A DNA stretch of 13,608 bases from Stenotrophomonas sp. UBA7346 (GTDB lineage Bacteria; Pseudomonadota; Gammaproteobacteria; Xanthomonadales; Xanthomonadaceae). Location of the stretch: contig DKPB01000027.1 of the NCBI GenBank assembly GCA_002471015.1, forward strand, positions 13,219 through 26,826. The letters are read 5' to 3'. Within the stretch, counting starts at the first letter, position 1. Every line of letters starts with the position of its first letter. Under the pieces are notes generated by a model. The model made no database searches. It saw nothing but the letters and a program-made list of their open reading frames with translations, and was not told the DNA's origin. This document shows positions 6,538 to 13,608 of this stretch, one piece after another. Both the position numbers and the translations under genes were made by a program.

Positions 6538-7038
6538 CTATTGCCCGGCCAGCAGGATTGGATCGACCAGCGAACGTGGTTGTGCACGGAGGACGGCTGC
6601 GCTGACATCGCGGAACATCGGTGACGGCCCTTGGTAACTGCCGACCTCGTTGTCCATGAGACGGTGGCGTGCCGGTCGGCTGCCATTGCGCATGTGCAGA
6701 TACAGGCCGGAAACCATGGCTTTGCGCTTGTCGGCGAAGTTGTCGTAGCGGACCTCAAGCACGTCCACCAGGTCCACCTTGCGCCAGCGGTGTGCGGTGG
6801 CGATGTTGTGGTAACGGAGCTGGCCAGTCCGCTCATCCAGCACCACGCGTTGCCACAGGATGGGAGCGGCGATCAGTGAAATGACCAGTGCGCAGCCCAG
6901 TGCCCAAAGCGGAAGTGCGAGCCAGGATTGCTCCCCGTCATACGCCAGCAGGGCGCCCACTATCGCGCCGCTCACAGCGCCCAGAATGGCGACGAGCTGC
7001 ACAAGCCCCATCCGGGTCCGATAGCGGCGTGGCGTCAT
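6538..7038 (-). CDS. Small membrane protein, two helices plus cytosolic domain
   Basis: I do not recognise this 166-residue protein by name. Two hydrophobic segments at about 11-33 and 39-62 are separated by a short DGEQSW loop. About 100 soluble residues follow, with the pattern VLDERTGQLRY then KVDLVDVLEVRY. This resembles the bacterial PH-like (DUF304/bPH) domains often found after a pair of helices, but the resemblance is an inference by eye. The ATG at 7038 was chosen because GGAG lies eight bases upstream and it leaves a 16-base gap after rdgB. An ATG ten codons earlier would overlap rdgB. The gene probably belongs to the rph-rdgB-hemW transcript. Confidence 0.8.
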   Translation of the reverse strand: MTPRRYRTRMGLVQLVAILGAVSGAIVGALLAYDGEQSWLALPLWALGCALVISLIAAPILWQRVVLDERTGQLRYHNIATAHRWRKVDLVDVLEVRYDNFADKRKAMVSGLYLHMRNGSRPARHRLMDNEVGSYQGPSPMFRDVSAAVLRAQPRSLVDPILLAGQ

Positions 7039-7054
7039 TGCCTGATCTCCGTGG

Positions 7055-7654
7055 TCAATCGAACGCAAGTTGCGACATGCGCTGCAACAACAGCTGCAGC
7101 GCTTTGGCGCGGTGGCTGCGGCCGTTCTTCTGCGCCGGTTCCATCTGCGCGGCGGTCAGGCCGAGTTCTTCATCCAGGAACACCGGGTTGTAGCCGAAGC
7201 CGTTGCTGCCGCGCAGTTCGTCGATGATGCGACCTTCCCAGCTGCCTTCGCAGATCAGCGGTTGCGGGTCGTTGGCATGGCGCAGCAGCACGATCACCGC
7301 GTAGAAGCGCGCGGTGCGGCGTTCGGCCGGGACATCGCGCAGCGCATCAAGCAGCTTGGCATTGTTGGCAGCATCGTCGGTGGGGCTGCCGGCGTAGCGC
7401 GCGCTATACAGGCCGGGCGCGCCGTCCAGTGCATCGACGATCAGCCCGGAGTCGTCGGCCAGCGCTGGCAGGCCGGTCACCGTGCAGGCATGGCGGGCCT
7501 TGATCAACGCGTTCTCGACGAAGGTCAGGCCGGTTTCCGGCACATCGTCCACGCCCAGTTCGCGCTGCGGCACGATCTGCAGTGGCAACTCGGCCAGCAT
7601 GGCCTGCAGTTCTTTCAGCTTGCCGGCGTTGCCGCTGGCCAGTACCAGTTTCAT
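7055..7654 (-). CDS. rdgB: dITP/XTP pyrophosphatase (HAM1 family)
   Basis: The 199-residue product matches the family length. The enzyme hydrolyses deaminated purine nucleoside triphosphates (dITP, ITP, XTP) to monophosphate and pyrophosphate, keeping them out of DNA and RNA. Visible motifs are SGNAGKLKE at 7-15, ETGLTFVENALIKA at 40-53, the DDSGLIVDAL metal and catalytic motif beginning at D67-D68, GLYSARYAG at 81-89, GSNGFGYNPVF at 149-159 and SHRAKAL at 180-186. The residue after FGY is Asn where many homologues have Asp. The ATG overlaps the stop of the VOC gene by four bases, indicating coupled translation. Confidence 0.96.
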   Translation of the reverse strand: MKLVLASGNAGKLKELQAMLAELPLQIVPQRELGVDDVPETGLTFVENALIKARHACTVTGLPALADDSGLIVDALDGAPGLYSARYAGSPTDDAANNAKLLDALRDVPAERRTARFYAVIVLLRHANDPQPLICEGSWEGRIIDELRGSNGFGYNPVFLDEELGLTAAQMEPAQKNGRSHRAKALQLLLQRMSQLAFD

Positions 7655-8036
7655 TGCTTGGGCTCCAACAAGTCCCAGGTGTTGCCGTACAGGTCGCGGA
7701 ACACCGCGACCGTGGCATAGGGTTCTTCGCGCGGGGGTTCGAGGAACTCCACGCCGCGCGCGCTCATTGCCGCGTGATCGCGCCAGAAGTCATCGGTGTT
7801 GAGGAAAAAACCAACGCGGCCGCCGGTCTGGTTGCCGATGCGGCTGCGTTGCTCCTCGTCGCTGGCACGCGCCAACAGCAGCGCGGCGGCGCTGCCATCA
7901 GTGGGGCCGACCACAACCCACCGCTTGCGGCCCTGGTCCAGGTCCTGCAGCAGCTGGAAGCCGAGCTTGCCGGTGTACCAGGCGATGGCTTCGTCGTAAT
8001 CGGCGACCACCACGGTGACCAGGGCGATGCGCTGGT

Positions 8037-8040
<4 letters not shown>
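7651..8040 (-). CDS. VOC/glyoxalase-fold protein
   Basis: A 129-residue single-domain protein with the paired beta-alpha-beta-beta-beta pattern of the vicinal oxygen chelate family. The first module has DYDEAIAWYTGKLGFQLLQD (13-32). The second has VGFFLNTDDF, RGVEFLEPPRE and RDLYGNTWDLLEP (115-127), with E126 in the position of a usual metal ligand. Substrates in this family range from methylglyoxal adducts to antibiotics, so the reaction cannot be read from sequence. Both ends overlap neighbours by four bases (rph upstream, rdgB downstream), so its expression is tied to theirs. Confidence 0.88.
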
Positions 8041-8765
<725 letters not shown>

Positions 8766-8841
8766 GGGGGGTCCAATAAACGAGAGAGCAACAGAGCAGC
8801 GGGTGGGGCGCCCGGGCGGCCGCAGGGCCGGCATCCAAGGG

Positions 8842-8884
8842 TGCCTAGGTTACCATTCACCCTTTGCAACGCACCGGAATTCCA
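8842..8884 (+). promoter_or_regulatory. Possible yicC promoter and leader
   Basis: TACCAT at 8851-8856 matches the -10 consensus at four of six bases, and a start near 8863 would give a leader of about 22 bases. The -35 match is poor (CCGGCA at 8828-8833). GGAA lies a few bases before the ATG. The same 119-base gap must also hold the rph promoter, which I could not place. Confidence 0.3.
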
Positions 8885-9745
8885 ATGATTCGAAGCATGA
8901 CCGCCTATGCCGGCGGCGAACGCGTCACCCCCTGGGGCACCCTGGGTTGCGAACTGCGCTCGGTCAACCATCGTTTCCTCGAAGTGGGCGTGCGCCTGCC
9001 CGAGGACCTGCGTTCATTGGAGCCGCAGCTGCGCGAGCGCATCGCCGCGCGCCTGAGCCGCGGCAAGCTGGACCTGGTGATGCGCCTGCGTGCGCCGGAA
9101 GCCGCCACCTCGCTGTCGGTCAACGAGGCCCTGGTGGATCAACTGGGTGACCTGGCCCGGCGCCTGCATTCACGCTTCCCGGACATGCGCATCGGCTTCA
9201 CCGAGCTGCTGCAGTACCCGGGCGTGCTGCAGGCCGAAAGCACCGACGCGGCGGCCCTGCAGGCCGAGGCCTTGGCGCTGCTGGACGAAGTGGTGGATGG
9301 CTTTGTGGCCGCGCGTGAGCGTGAAGGCGACAAGCTGGCCACGGCGATCAGCGAGCGGGTGGACGCGGTGGAGCGTATCGCCACCGAGGTGCGCGAACTG
9401 ATCCCGGCCATTCGCGAAGGGCAGCGGGTGAAGCTGGCTGCGCGCCTGGCCGACCTGCCGCATCCGGTCGACCCCGGCCGCGCCGAGCAGGAACTGGTGA
9501 TGTGGCTGCAGAAGCTCGACGTGGATGAGGAACTGGACCGGTTGGGCAGCCATATCGCCGAGATCCGCCGGGTGCTGCGCCAGCGCGAGCCGGTCGGCCG
9601 CCGCCTGGACTTCCTGCTGCAGGAGTTCAACCGCGAGGCCAATACGCTGGGCTCCAAGTCGGTGGACGCACGCACCTCCAATGCCGCCGTCGAACTGAAA
9701 GTGCTGATCGACCAGATCCGCGAGCAGGTGCAGAACATCGAGTAA
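8885..9745 (+). CDS. yicC: YicC family endoribonuclease
   Basis: The 286-residue product is close to the 287 of E. coli YicC. Members have an N-terminal YicC domain and a C-terminal DUF1732 domain and have been described as endoribonucleases acting on structured RNA and influencing small-RNA turnover. The N-terminus MIRSMTAYAGGE and ELRSVNHRFLE (23-33) are characteristic. So is the C-terminal GRRLDFLLQEFNREANTLGS and VELKVLIDQIREQVQNIE. The ATG at 8885 was chosen over one seven codons upstream because family proteins begin with MI-SMT-YA. The divergent rph/yicC arrangement is conserved in many gammaproteobacteria, pairing two RNA-processing genes. Confidence 0.95.
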   Translation: MIRSMTAYAGGERVTPWGTLGCELRSVNHRFLEVGVRLPEDLRSLEPQLRERIAARLSRGKLDLVMRLRAPEAATSLSVNEALVDQLGDLARRLHSRFPDMRIGFTELLQYPGVLQAESTDAAALQAEALALLDEVVDGFVAAREREGDKLATAISERVDAVERIATEVRELIPAIREGQRVKLAARLADLPHPVDPGRAEQELVMWLQKLDVDEELDRLGSHIAEIRRVLRQREPVGRRLDFLLQEFNREANTLGSKSVDARTSNAAVELKVLIDQIREQVQNIE

Positions 9746-9747
9746 GG

Positions 9748-9770
9748 GTAGTGCCGAGCCATGCTGGGCA
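9748..9770 (+). repeat. Degenerate SMAG repeat
   Basis: A GTAG-headed hairpin begins three bases after the yicC stop. TGCCGAGC pairs with GCTGGGCA around CAT, with one mismatch relative to the perfect copies further on. It matches the SMAG repeats described in Stenotrophomonas maltophilia and may mark the 3' end of the yicC message. Confidence 0.8.
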
Positions 9771-9792
9771 GAAGCGTTCCCAGCAAAGCTGC

Positions 9793-9827
9793 CCTCACCC
9801 CAACCCCTCTCCGCATACGGGAGAGGG
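9793..9827 (+). repeat. CCCTCACCCCAACCCCTCTCC-type hairpin repeat
   Basis: CCCTCTCC (9805-9812) pairs with GGAGAGGG (9820-9827) around a seven-base loop, preceded by CCCTCACCCCAA. Similar CCCTC/GAGGG repeats are scattered in many proteobacterial intergenic regions. No T-run follows, so a terminator role is uncertain. Confidence 0.7.
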
Positions 9828-9835
9828 CCGAATCT

Positions 9836-9950
9836 GTAGCGCCGAGCCATGCTCGGCAGAGGCTTTCCGGGCAAGGCCCAGCCGGGCATGGCTCGGCTCT
9901 ACTGGAACAGGGTTGCCGGTAAGGCCCAGCCGAGCATGGCTCGGCTCTAC
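9836..9950. repeat. Cluster of three SMAG repeats
   Basis: One unit runs forward (9836-9858, GTAGC then GCCGAGC/GCTCGGC). Two follow in reverse orientation, ending in CTAC (9881-9902 and 9928-9950). The two reversed units share an upstream AAGGCCCAGCC block, so one is probably a local duplication. Forward and reverse units together can fold into a longer stem. They separate yicC from the gmk promoter. Confidence 0.88.
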
Positions 9951-9999
9951 AGGTGGAGCCGCTCCCGCGCAGTAATTGGGCGCCATGAATCCCCGATCC

Positions 10000-10027
10000 T
10001 GCACAGACCAGCCCGCGCCGGTACAAT
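10000..10027 (+). promoter_or_regulatory. Probable sigma-70 promoter of gmk
   Basis: TACAAT (10022-10027) matches five of six -10 bases. TGCACA (10000-10005) is a four-of-six -35 element, 16 bases upstream. A start near 10034 leaves a leader of about 23 bases before the gmk ATG. It lies downstream of the in-frame ATG at 9976, which argues against that longer start. Confidence 0.55.
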
Positions 10028-10056
10028 GCCGGGCCATTCCGACGTTGGCCCACCGC

Positions 10057-10677
10057 ATGCGTGGCACCCTTTACATCGTCGCTGCCCCGTCCGGGGCCGG
10101 CAAAAGCAGCATCGTCAACGCCACCCTGGCGCGCGACCCCCACATTTCCCTGTCGATCTCCTTCACCTCGCGGGCCATGCGCCCGGGCGAGGAGAACGGC
10201 AAGCACTACCACTTCGTCCCCGCCGCCGAATTCGAGCAGATGATCGCCGCCGGCGATTTCTTCGAGCACGCGCTGGTCCATGGCGACTGGAAGGGTACGG
10301 CGCGGCAGTCGGTGGAGCCGCAGCTGGCGGCCGGCAAGGACGTACTGCTGGAAATCGACTGGCAGGGTGCCCGCCAGGTACGCGACAAGGTGCCGGGGGC
10401 GGTCAGCGTGTTCATCCTGCCGCCGTCACGACAGGCGCTGGCCGAGCGCATGCGCAAGCGCGGCCAGGACAGCGAGGCGGTCATGGCCCAGCGGTTGGCC
10501 GCCGCGCGCGAGGAAATGCTGCATTACGACGAGTTCGACTACGTCATCGTCAACGAGGACTTTGACACCGCGGTGGGCGAGATGTGTTCCATCTTTGCCG
10601 CCAGCCGCCTGCGGCGGGAGCCGCAGCAGCAGCGCCACGCCCAGTTGATTGCCTCGTTGTTGACCCCTGAAAACTGA
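10057..10677 (+). CDS. gmk: Guanylate kinase
   Basis: The 206-residue product is the normal length. It phosphorylates GMP (and dGMP) to GDP using ATP, which is essential for GTP supply. The P-loop APSGAGKSS is at 10-18. The GMP-binding lid has SFTSRAMRPGEENGKHYHF (35-53), followed by GDFFEHALVHGDWKGT (66-81) and LLEIDWQGARQVR (97-109). The ATG at 10057 gives MRGTLYIVAAPSG, matching family N-termini. Longer in-frame starts (9976, 9985) encode an unmatched leader upstream of the likely promoter. There is no strong Shine-Dalgarno sequence. The gmk-rpoZ-spoT order is the classic one and groups genes of guanine-nucleotide metabolism and ppGpp. Confidence 0.96.
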   Translation: MRGTLYIVAAPSGAGKSSIVNATLARDPHISLSISFTSRAMRPGEENGKHYHFVPAAEFEQMIAAGDFFEHALVHGDWKGTARQSVEPQLAAGKDVLLEIDWQGARQVRDKVPGAVSVFILPPSRQALAERMRKRGQDSEAVMAQRLAAAREEMLHYDEFDYVIVNEDFDTAVGEMCSIFAASRLRREPQQQRHAQLIASLLTPEN

Positions 10678-10716
10678 GCAAGTGATTGATCCCAAAGGGG
10701 CTGTTCAGGCGTCGAC

Positions 10717-10746
10717 TTGATTTCGGCCCGGGTCTGCCCCTACAAT
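10717..10746 (+). promoter_or_regulatory. Probable sigma-70 promoter of rpoZ
   Basis: TTGATT (10717-10722) and TACAAT (10741-10746) are separated by 18 bases, giving four-of-six and five-of-six matches. Transcription from about 10753 would leave a leader of about 48 bases. The -10 hexamer is identical to that of gmk. It allows rpoZ to be expressed independently of gmk. Confidence 0.6.
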
Positions 10747-10800
10747 CGCCCCCCTTTCCCTCATTCGTTCGAGCGGCCGTGCAGGTCGCCGGGAGCCCGC

Positions 10801-11100
10801 ATGGCCCGCATTACCGTAGAAGATTGCCTGGAAGTCGTTAACAACCGCTTTGAGCTGGTCATGATGGCGTCCAAGCGCGCCCGTCAGCTGGCCAATGGCG
10901 TCCAGGCGACGATCGACAACAGCGAGAGCGAAGACAAGCCGACCGTGCTGGCGCTGCGCGAGATCGCTGCCCGCAAGATCGACAACACGCTGATCGAGGA
11001 AGTCGAGAAGGCCGAGCGCGAGCGTGCCGAGCGTGAAGCACTGGAGTGGGCCGCCGCCGAAGTGGTCGCCGACGAAGACATGTCCAAGAACGACGATTGA
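10801..11100 (+). CDS. rpoZ: RNA polymerase omega subunit
   Basis: The 99-residue product starts MARITVEDCLEVVNNRFELV, then MMASKRARQL, the diagnostic omega N-terminus. Omega binds the beta' subunit, helps RNA polymerase assembly and contributes to a ppGpp-binding site. The ALREIAARKID segment (about 54-64) is also conserved, and the C-terminal half is an acidic, charged helix. A good GGGAG precedes the ATG by five bases. An upstream in-frame ATG at 10717 overlaps the promoter and is rejected. A terminator follows, so rpoZ is probably not normally co-transcribed with spoT. Confidence 0.97.
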   Translation: MARITVEDCLEVVNNRFELVMMASKRARQLANGVQATIDNSESEDKPTVLALREIAARKIDNTLIEEVEKAERERAEREALEWAAAEVVADEDMSKNDD

Positions 11101-11134
11101 TCGCCTCTGTGGCATTGATTGACGTTGTCTGCAG

Positions 11135-11160
11135 ACAGCCCGCCGCAAGCGGGCTGTTTT
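11135..11160 (+). terminator. Rho-independent terminator after rpoZ
   Basis: A perfect 9-bp GC-rich stem, ACAGCCCGC (11135-11143) with GCGGGCTGT (11149-11157), closes a five-base loop and runs into TTTT. It lies 34 bases past the rpoZ stop. Confidence 0.85.
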
Positions 11161-11171
11161 GCATTGTGGGG

Positions 11172-11207
11172 TTTGCCGAAGCACGCGCGCTGGCATAGTC
11201 TTTCGCC
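11172..11207 (+). promoter_or_regulatory. Possible spoT promoter giving a leaderless message
   Basis: CATAGT (11194-11199) matches four of six -10 bases and TTTGCC or TTGCCG (from 11172/11173) is a candidate -35, with a 15-16 base spacer. The expected start, about 7 bases past the -10, falls at or next to the spoT ATG (11208). The last bases before the ATG, CTTTCGCC, contain no Shine-Dalgarno sequence. Confidence 0.4.
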
Positions 11208-13367
11208 ATGAACCCAGGCCCTTCCGCCCAGGTAGCCACGCCCGCGGGCGGGGCGGTACCTGACTATGTACTGCAATTCGAACGCGCAGCCAGCTATCTC
11301 CCCGCCGAGCAGCTGCCGCTGCTGCGTCGCGCCTGGGAAGTGGGCGCGGCCGCACACGCCGGCCAGACCCGCAAGTCCGGCGAGCCCTACATCACGCATC
11401 CGGTGGCGGTGGCACGCATCCTGGCCGAGCTTGGCCTGGACGTGGAAACCCTGATCGCGGCCATCCTGCACGACACCATCGAGGACACCCCGCTCACCGG
11501 CGAGGAGCTGGCCGCCGAGTTCGGCCAGGCCGTGGCCGATCTGGTCGATGGCGTCACCAAGCTGGACAAGCTCAAGTTCCGCGACCGCCAGGAAGCGGCG
11601 GCGGAGAGCTTCCGCAAGATGCTGCTGGCGATGTCGCGCGACCTGCGCGTGATCATGATCAAGCTGGCCGACCGCCTGCATAACATGCGTACCCTGGGCG
11701 CGCAGAGTGCCGAGGCACGCCGCCGCATCGCGATGGAGACGCTGGACATCTATGCGCCCATCGCCCAGCGCCTGGGCATGAACCTGATCAAGTCCGAGCT
11801 GCAGAACCTGGGCTTCCGCGCGCTGTACCCGTGGCGCCACGCCATCATCGAAAAACACATCCGCAGCCAGCCGGTGGTGCGGCGTGAGTCGATGGCGCAG
11901 GTGGAAGTGCAGCTGTCGCAGCGGCTGGCGCGCGAAGGCCTGGAGCACCGCCTGATCAGCCGCATCAAGACCCCCTGGAGCATCTACACCAAGATGCGCG
12001 AGGAGAACAAAAGCTTCGACCAGGTGATGGACGTGTTCGGCTTCCGCCTGGTGATGCGCAACGTGCCCAACTGTTACCACGCGCTGGGCGGCGTGCATGC
12101 CGCGTTCAAGCCGCTGGACGGGCGCTTCCGCGATTTCATCGCCATCCCCAAGGCCAACGGTTACCAGTCGCTGCACACGGTGCTGTTTGGCCCGTATGGC
12201 TCGCCGATCGAGGTGCAGATCCGTACCGAGGAAATGGACCTGATCGCCGAGCGCGGTGTGGCCGCGCACTGGACCTACAAATTCGGTGGCGACGGCCCCA
12301 ACAGCGCGCAGAGCCGCGCGCATGCCTGGATCGTCGAGCTGATCGATTCGCAGCGCACGGCCGGTTCGTCGCTGGAGTTCCTCGACAACGTCAAGGTCGA
12401 CCTGTTCCCGGACGAGGTCTACCTGTTCACGCCCAAAGGCAAGATCCTGGCCCTGCCACGCAATTCCACCGCGCTGGACTTCGCCTATGCGGTGCACACC
12501 GACGTCGGCAACCGCGCGGTGGCCTCGCGGGTGGACAAGAAACTGGTACCGCTGCGCACGCGCCTGGCCAGCGGGCAGACGGTGGAGATCATCACCGCGC
12601 GCTCGGCCTCGCCCAAACCGCAGTGGCTGGAGTTCGTGGTCAGCAGCAAGGCACGCACCGCCATCCGCCACCAGCTCAAGCAGCTGGAGCACGAAGATGC
12701 CGTGCAGCTGGGCCATCGCATGCTGGACCGTGCGCTGGAAGCAATGGACAGCTCGATCGAGCGCCTGCCCAAGGGCCGCCTGGACGCCTTCCTCAACGAG
12801 CACCGTTACCCGCGCCTGGAGGCCTTCCTTGCCGACGTGGCGCTGGGTAACTGGATGCCAACGCAGGCTGCGCAGGCCTTGATGTCCTACGCCGAGCTGC
12901 GTGCGGGCGGCACGGCGCACCGTGCGCAGGAGAAGATCCTGATCAATGGCAGCGAGCGTGGCGTGGTCAGCTTCGCCAACTGTTGCCAGCCCATCCCTGG
13001 CGACGAGATCATGGGCTACCACACTGCCGGCAAGGGCATCGTGGTGCACCGCATGGATTGCCCGAACCTGGCCGAGCTGCGCAAGACGCCGGACCGCTGG
13101 GTGCCCATTGGCTGGGACACCAGCGTGGTTGGCGATTACGACACCGCCTTGGTGGTGGAAGTGGAGAACGGTACCGGCGTGCTGGCGCAGCTGGCCGCCG
13201 CCATCGCCCAGAGTCACTCCAACATCGAGCGGGTGGATTACCTGGATCGCGATTTCAACGCCGCGGTGCTGTGTTTCAACATCCAGGTCCGCGACCGCAA
13301 CCACCTGGCCGAAGTCATGCGCCGTCTGCGCCGCCTGCAGGTAGTGCAGGCGGTACGCCGCCAATAA
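11208..13367 (+). CDS. spoT: Bifunctional (p)ppGpp synthetase/hydrolase SpoT
   Basis: The 719-residue product has the full long-RSH layout. The N-terminal HD hydrolase (about 45-200) keeps its ligands: H64 in ITHPVAVA, H88-D89 in HDTIED, and D155 with N159 in ADRLHN. The synthetase domain (about 245-360) has D275 in MDVFGFR, the FRDFIAIPKANGYQSLHT stretch and E335 in EVQIRT. The TGS domain follows (about 397-462), then a linker, a Cys/His segment (C592, C593, H614, C618) and a C-terminal ACT domain (about 645-715). All catalytic residues are present, so both activities are predicted; E. coli SpoT is mainly a hydrolase. It controls the stringent response in the cytoplasm and follows rpoZ, whose product forms part of a ppGpp target. 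The ATG at 11208 is the first in frame. Confidence 0.95.
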   Translation: MNPGPSAQVATPAGGAVPDYVLQFERAASYLPAEQLPLLRRAWEVGAAAHAGQTRKSGEPYITHPVAVARILAELGLDVETLIAAILHDTIEDTPLTGEELAAEFGQAVADLVDGVTKLDKLKFRDRQEAAAESFRKMLLAMSRDLRVIMIKLADRLHNMRTLGAQSAEARRRIAMETLDIYAPIAQRLGMNLIKSELQNLGFRALYPWRHAIIEKHIRSQPVVRRESMAQVEVQLSQRLAREGLEHRLISRIKTPWSIYTKMREENKSFDQVMDVFGFRLVMRNVPNCYHALGGVHAAFKPLDGRFRDFIAIPKANGYQSLHTVLFGPYGSPIEVQIRTEEMDLIAERGVAAHWTYKFGGDGPNSAQSRAHAWIVELIDSQRTAGSSLEFLDNVKVDLFPDEVYLFTPKGKILALPRNSTALDFAYAVHTDVGNRAVASRVDKKLVPLRTRLASGQTVEIITARSASPKPQWLEFVVSSKARTAIRHQLKQLEHEDAVQLGHRMLDRALEAMDSSIERLPKGRLDAFLNEHRYPRLEAFLADVALGNWMPTQAAQALMSYAELRAGGTAHRAQEKILINGSERGVVSFANCCQPIPGDEIMGYHTAGKGIVVHRMDCPNLAELRKTPDRWVPIGWDTSVVGDYDTALVVEVENGTGVLAQLAAAIAQSHSNIERVDYLDRDFNAAVLCFNIQVRDRNHLAEVMRRLRRLQVVQAVRRQ

Positions 13368-13377
13368 GGCAATTCCA

Positions 13378-13456
13378 GTAGTGCCGAGCCATGCTCGGCA
13401 GAGGCCTTCCAGCGCGATCTCACGCAATCCCAATGCCGAGCATGGCTCGGCACGAC
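13378..13456. repeat. SMAG inverted pair after spoT
   Basis: A forward unit, GTAGTGCCGAGC...GCTCGGCA (13378-13400), faces a reverse unit (13434-13456) about 33 bases away. The reverse unit ends CACGAC, so its head is GTCG rather than GTAG. The pair begins 10 bases past the spoT stop. It can fold as two hairpins or one long stem and may stabilise or end the spoT message. Confidence 0.88.
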
Positions 13457-13472
13457 GGAATCGTTCCTGCAG

Positions 13473-13518
13473 CTATCCACACAGGCTGTGCCCTGCTGCT
13501 GACACAAGTTGTGGATAA
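13473..13518. promoter_or_regulatory. Two opposed DnaA-box-like sites
   Basis: CTATCCACA at 13473-13481 differs from the consensus DnaA box TTATCCACA at one base. TGTGGATAA at 13510-13518 is a perfect box on the other strand. They lie 28 bases apart and could also pair as a stem. Whether DnaA binds here is not known from sequence. Confidence 0.5.
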
Positions 13519-13592
13519 GGGCGTGCAGCCCTTGTGCCGCAAGCCATTGCAGAGTGTGGCGATTTTTTGTCCAGCCGCAACAGCGATCCCCT
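13519..13592. other. Intergenic tail
   Basis: I see no gene here. A T6 run at 13563-13568 has no convincing stem before it. The region presumably leads to the next gene beyond the window. Confidence 0.4.
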
Positions 13593-13608
13593 GTAGTGCC
13601 GAGCCATG
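13593..13608 (+). repeat. SMAG repeat cut by the window edge
   Basis: GTAGTGCCGAGCCATG is the first two thirds of a forward SMAG unit identical to the one at 13378. The second arm lies outside the window. Confidence 0.8.

Noticed and set aside
8766..8834. 23-residue N-terminal extension of RNase PH
   Set aside because: The extra residues do not resemble RNase PH N-termini, and MTSSRPSGRQ is the expected beginning.
9976..10056. 27-residue N-terminal extension of guanylate kinase
   Set aside because: It lies across the likely promoter, and family proteins begin at the MRGTLYIVAAPSG position.
10884..13433. 849-codon minus-strand open frame opposite spoT
   Set aside because: It is antisense to a clear, complete SpoT. 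Long open antisense frames are expected in high-GC genes, and its translation is a His/Gln/Arg/Leu-rich sequence with no recognisable domain.

Overview
The window is high-GC DNA, most probably from Stenotrophomonas (Xanthomonadaceae). Two things point there. First, short GTAG-ended hairpins with a TGCCGAGC/GCTCGGCA stem, matching the SMAG repeats described in S. maltophilia, occur after yicC and after spoT. Second, the gene order is rph-yicC divergent, then gmk-rpoZ-spoT. The genus is inferred from these features and was not checked by a database search.

Layout. Positions 1-965 hold no credible gene. They carry a composite repeat: two arms of about 250 bp in inverted orientation (about 1-250 and 493-745), ending in degenerate GTTGCA/GTTGCC hexamer arrays, with nested palindromes and a 95-bp unit with perfect 24-bp inverted ends. 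Two smaller hairpins follow. Positions 966-2294 (minus) encode the Xaa-Pro dipeptidase PepQ. Positions 2377-8765 (minus) form a compact, probably co-transcribed set, in transcription order: rph (RNase PH), a VOC/glyoxalase-fold protein, rdgB (dITP/XTP pyrophosphatase), a small two-helix membrane protein, hemW (haem chaperone of the radical-SAM family), a large DUF1631 protein and a PilZ-domain protein. Three of its junctions are 4-base ATGA stop/start overlaps. On the plus strand, yicC (8885-9745) diverges from rph. It is followed by a SMAG cluster, gmk (10057-10677), rpoZ (10801-11100) with a good terminator, and spoT (11208-13367). The right end has a SMAG pair, two opposed DnaA-box-like sites and the start of another SMAG.

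How the genes fit together. Most of the set is nucleotide and RNA housekeeping. RNase PH and YicC process RNA. RdgB removes deaminated purine nucleotides. Gmk makes GDP. SpoT makes and degrades (p)ppGpp, and omega (rpoZ) forms part of a ppGpp site on RNA polymerase, so gmk-rpoZ-spoT is a coherent guanine-nucleotide and stringent-response block. The least understood part is the DUF1631-PilZ pair: the two genes overlap, and one carries the c-di-GMP-binding motif, suggesting a second-messenger-linked partnership. The most unusual DNA is the 1-745 composite repeat. I see no defence system, CRISPR array, prophage, transposase or tRNA.
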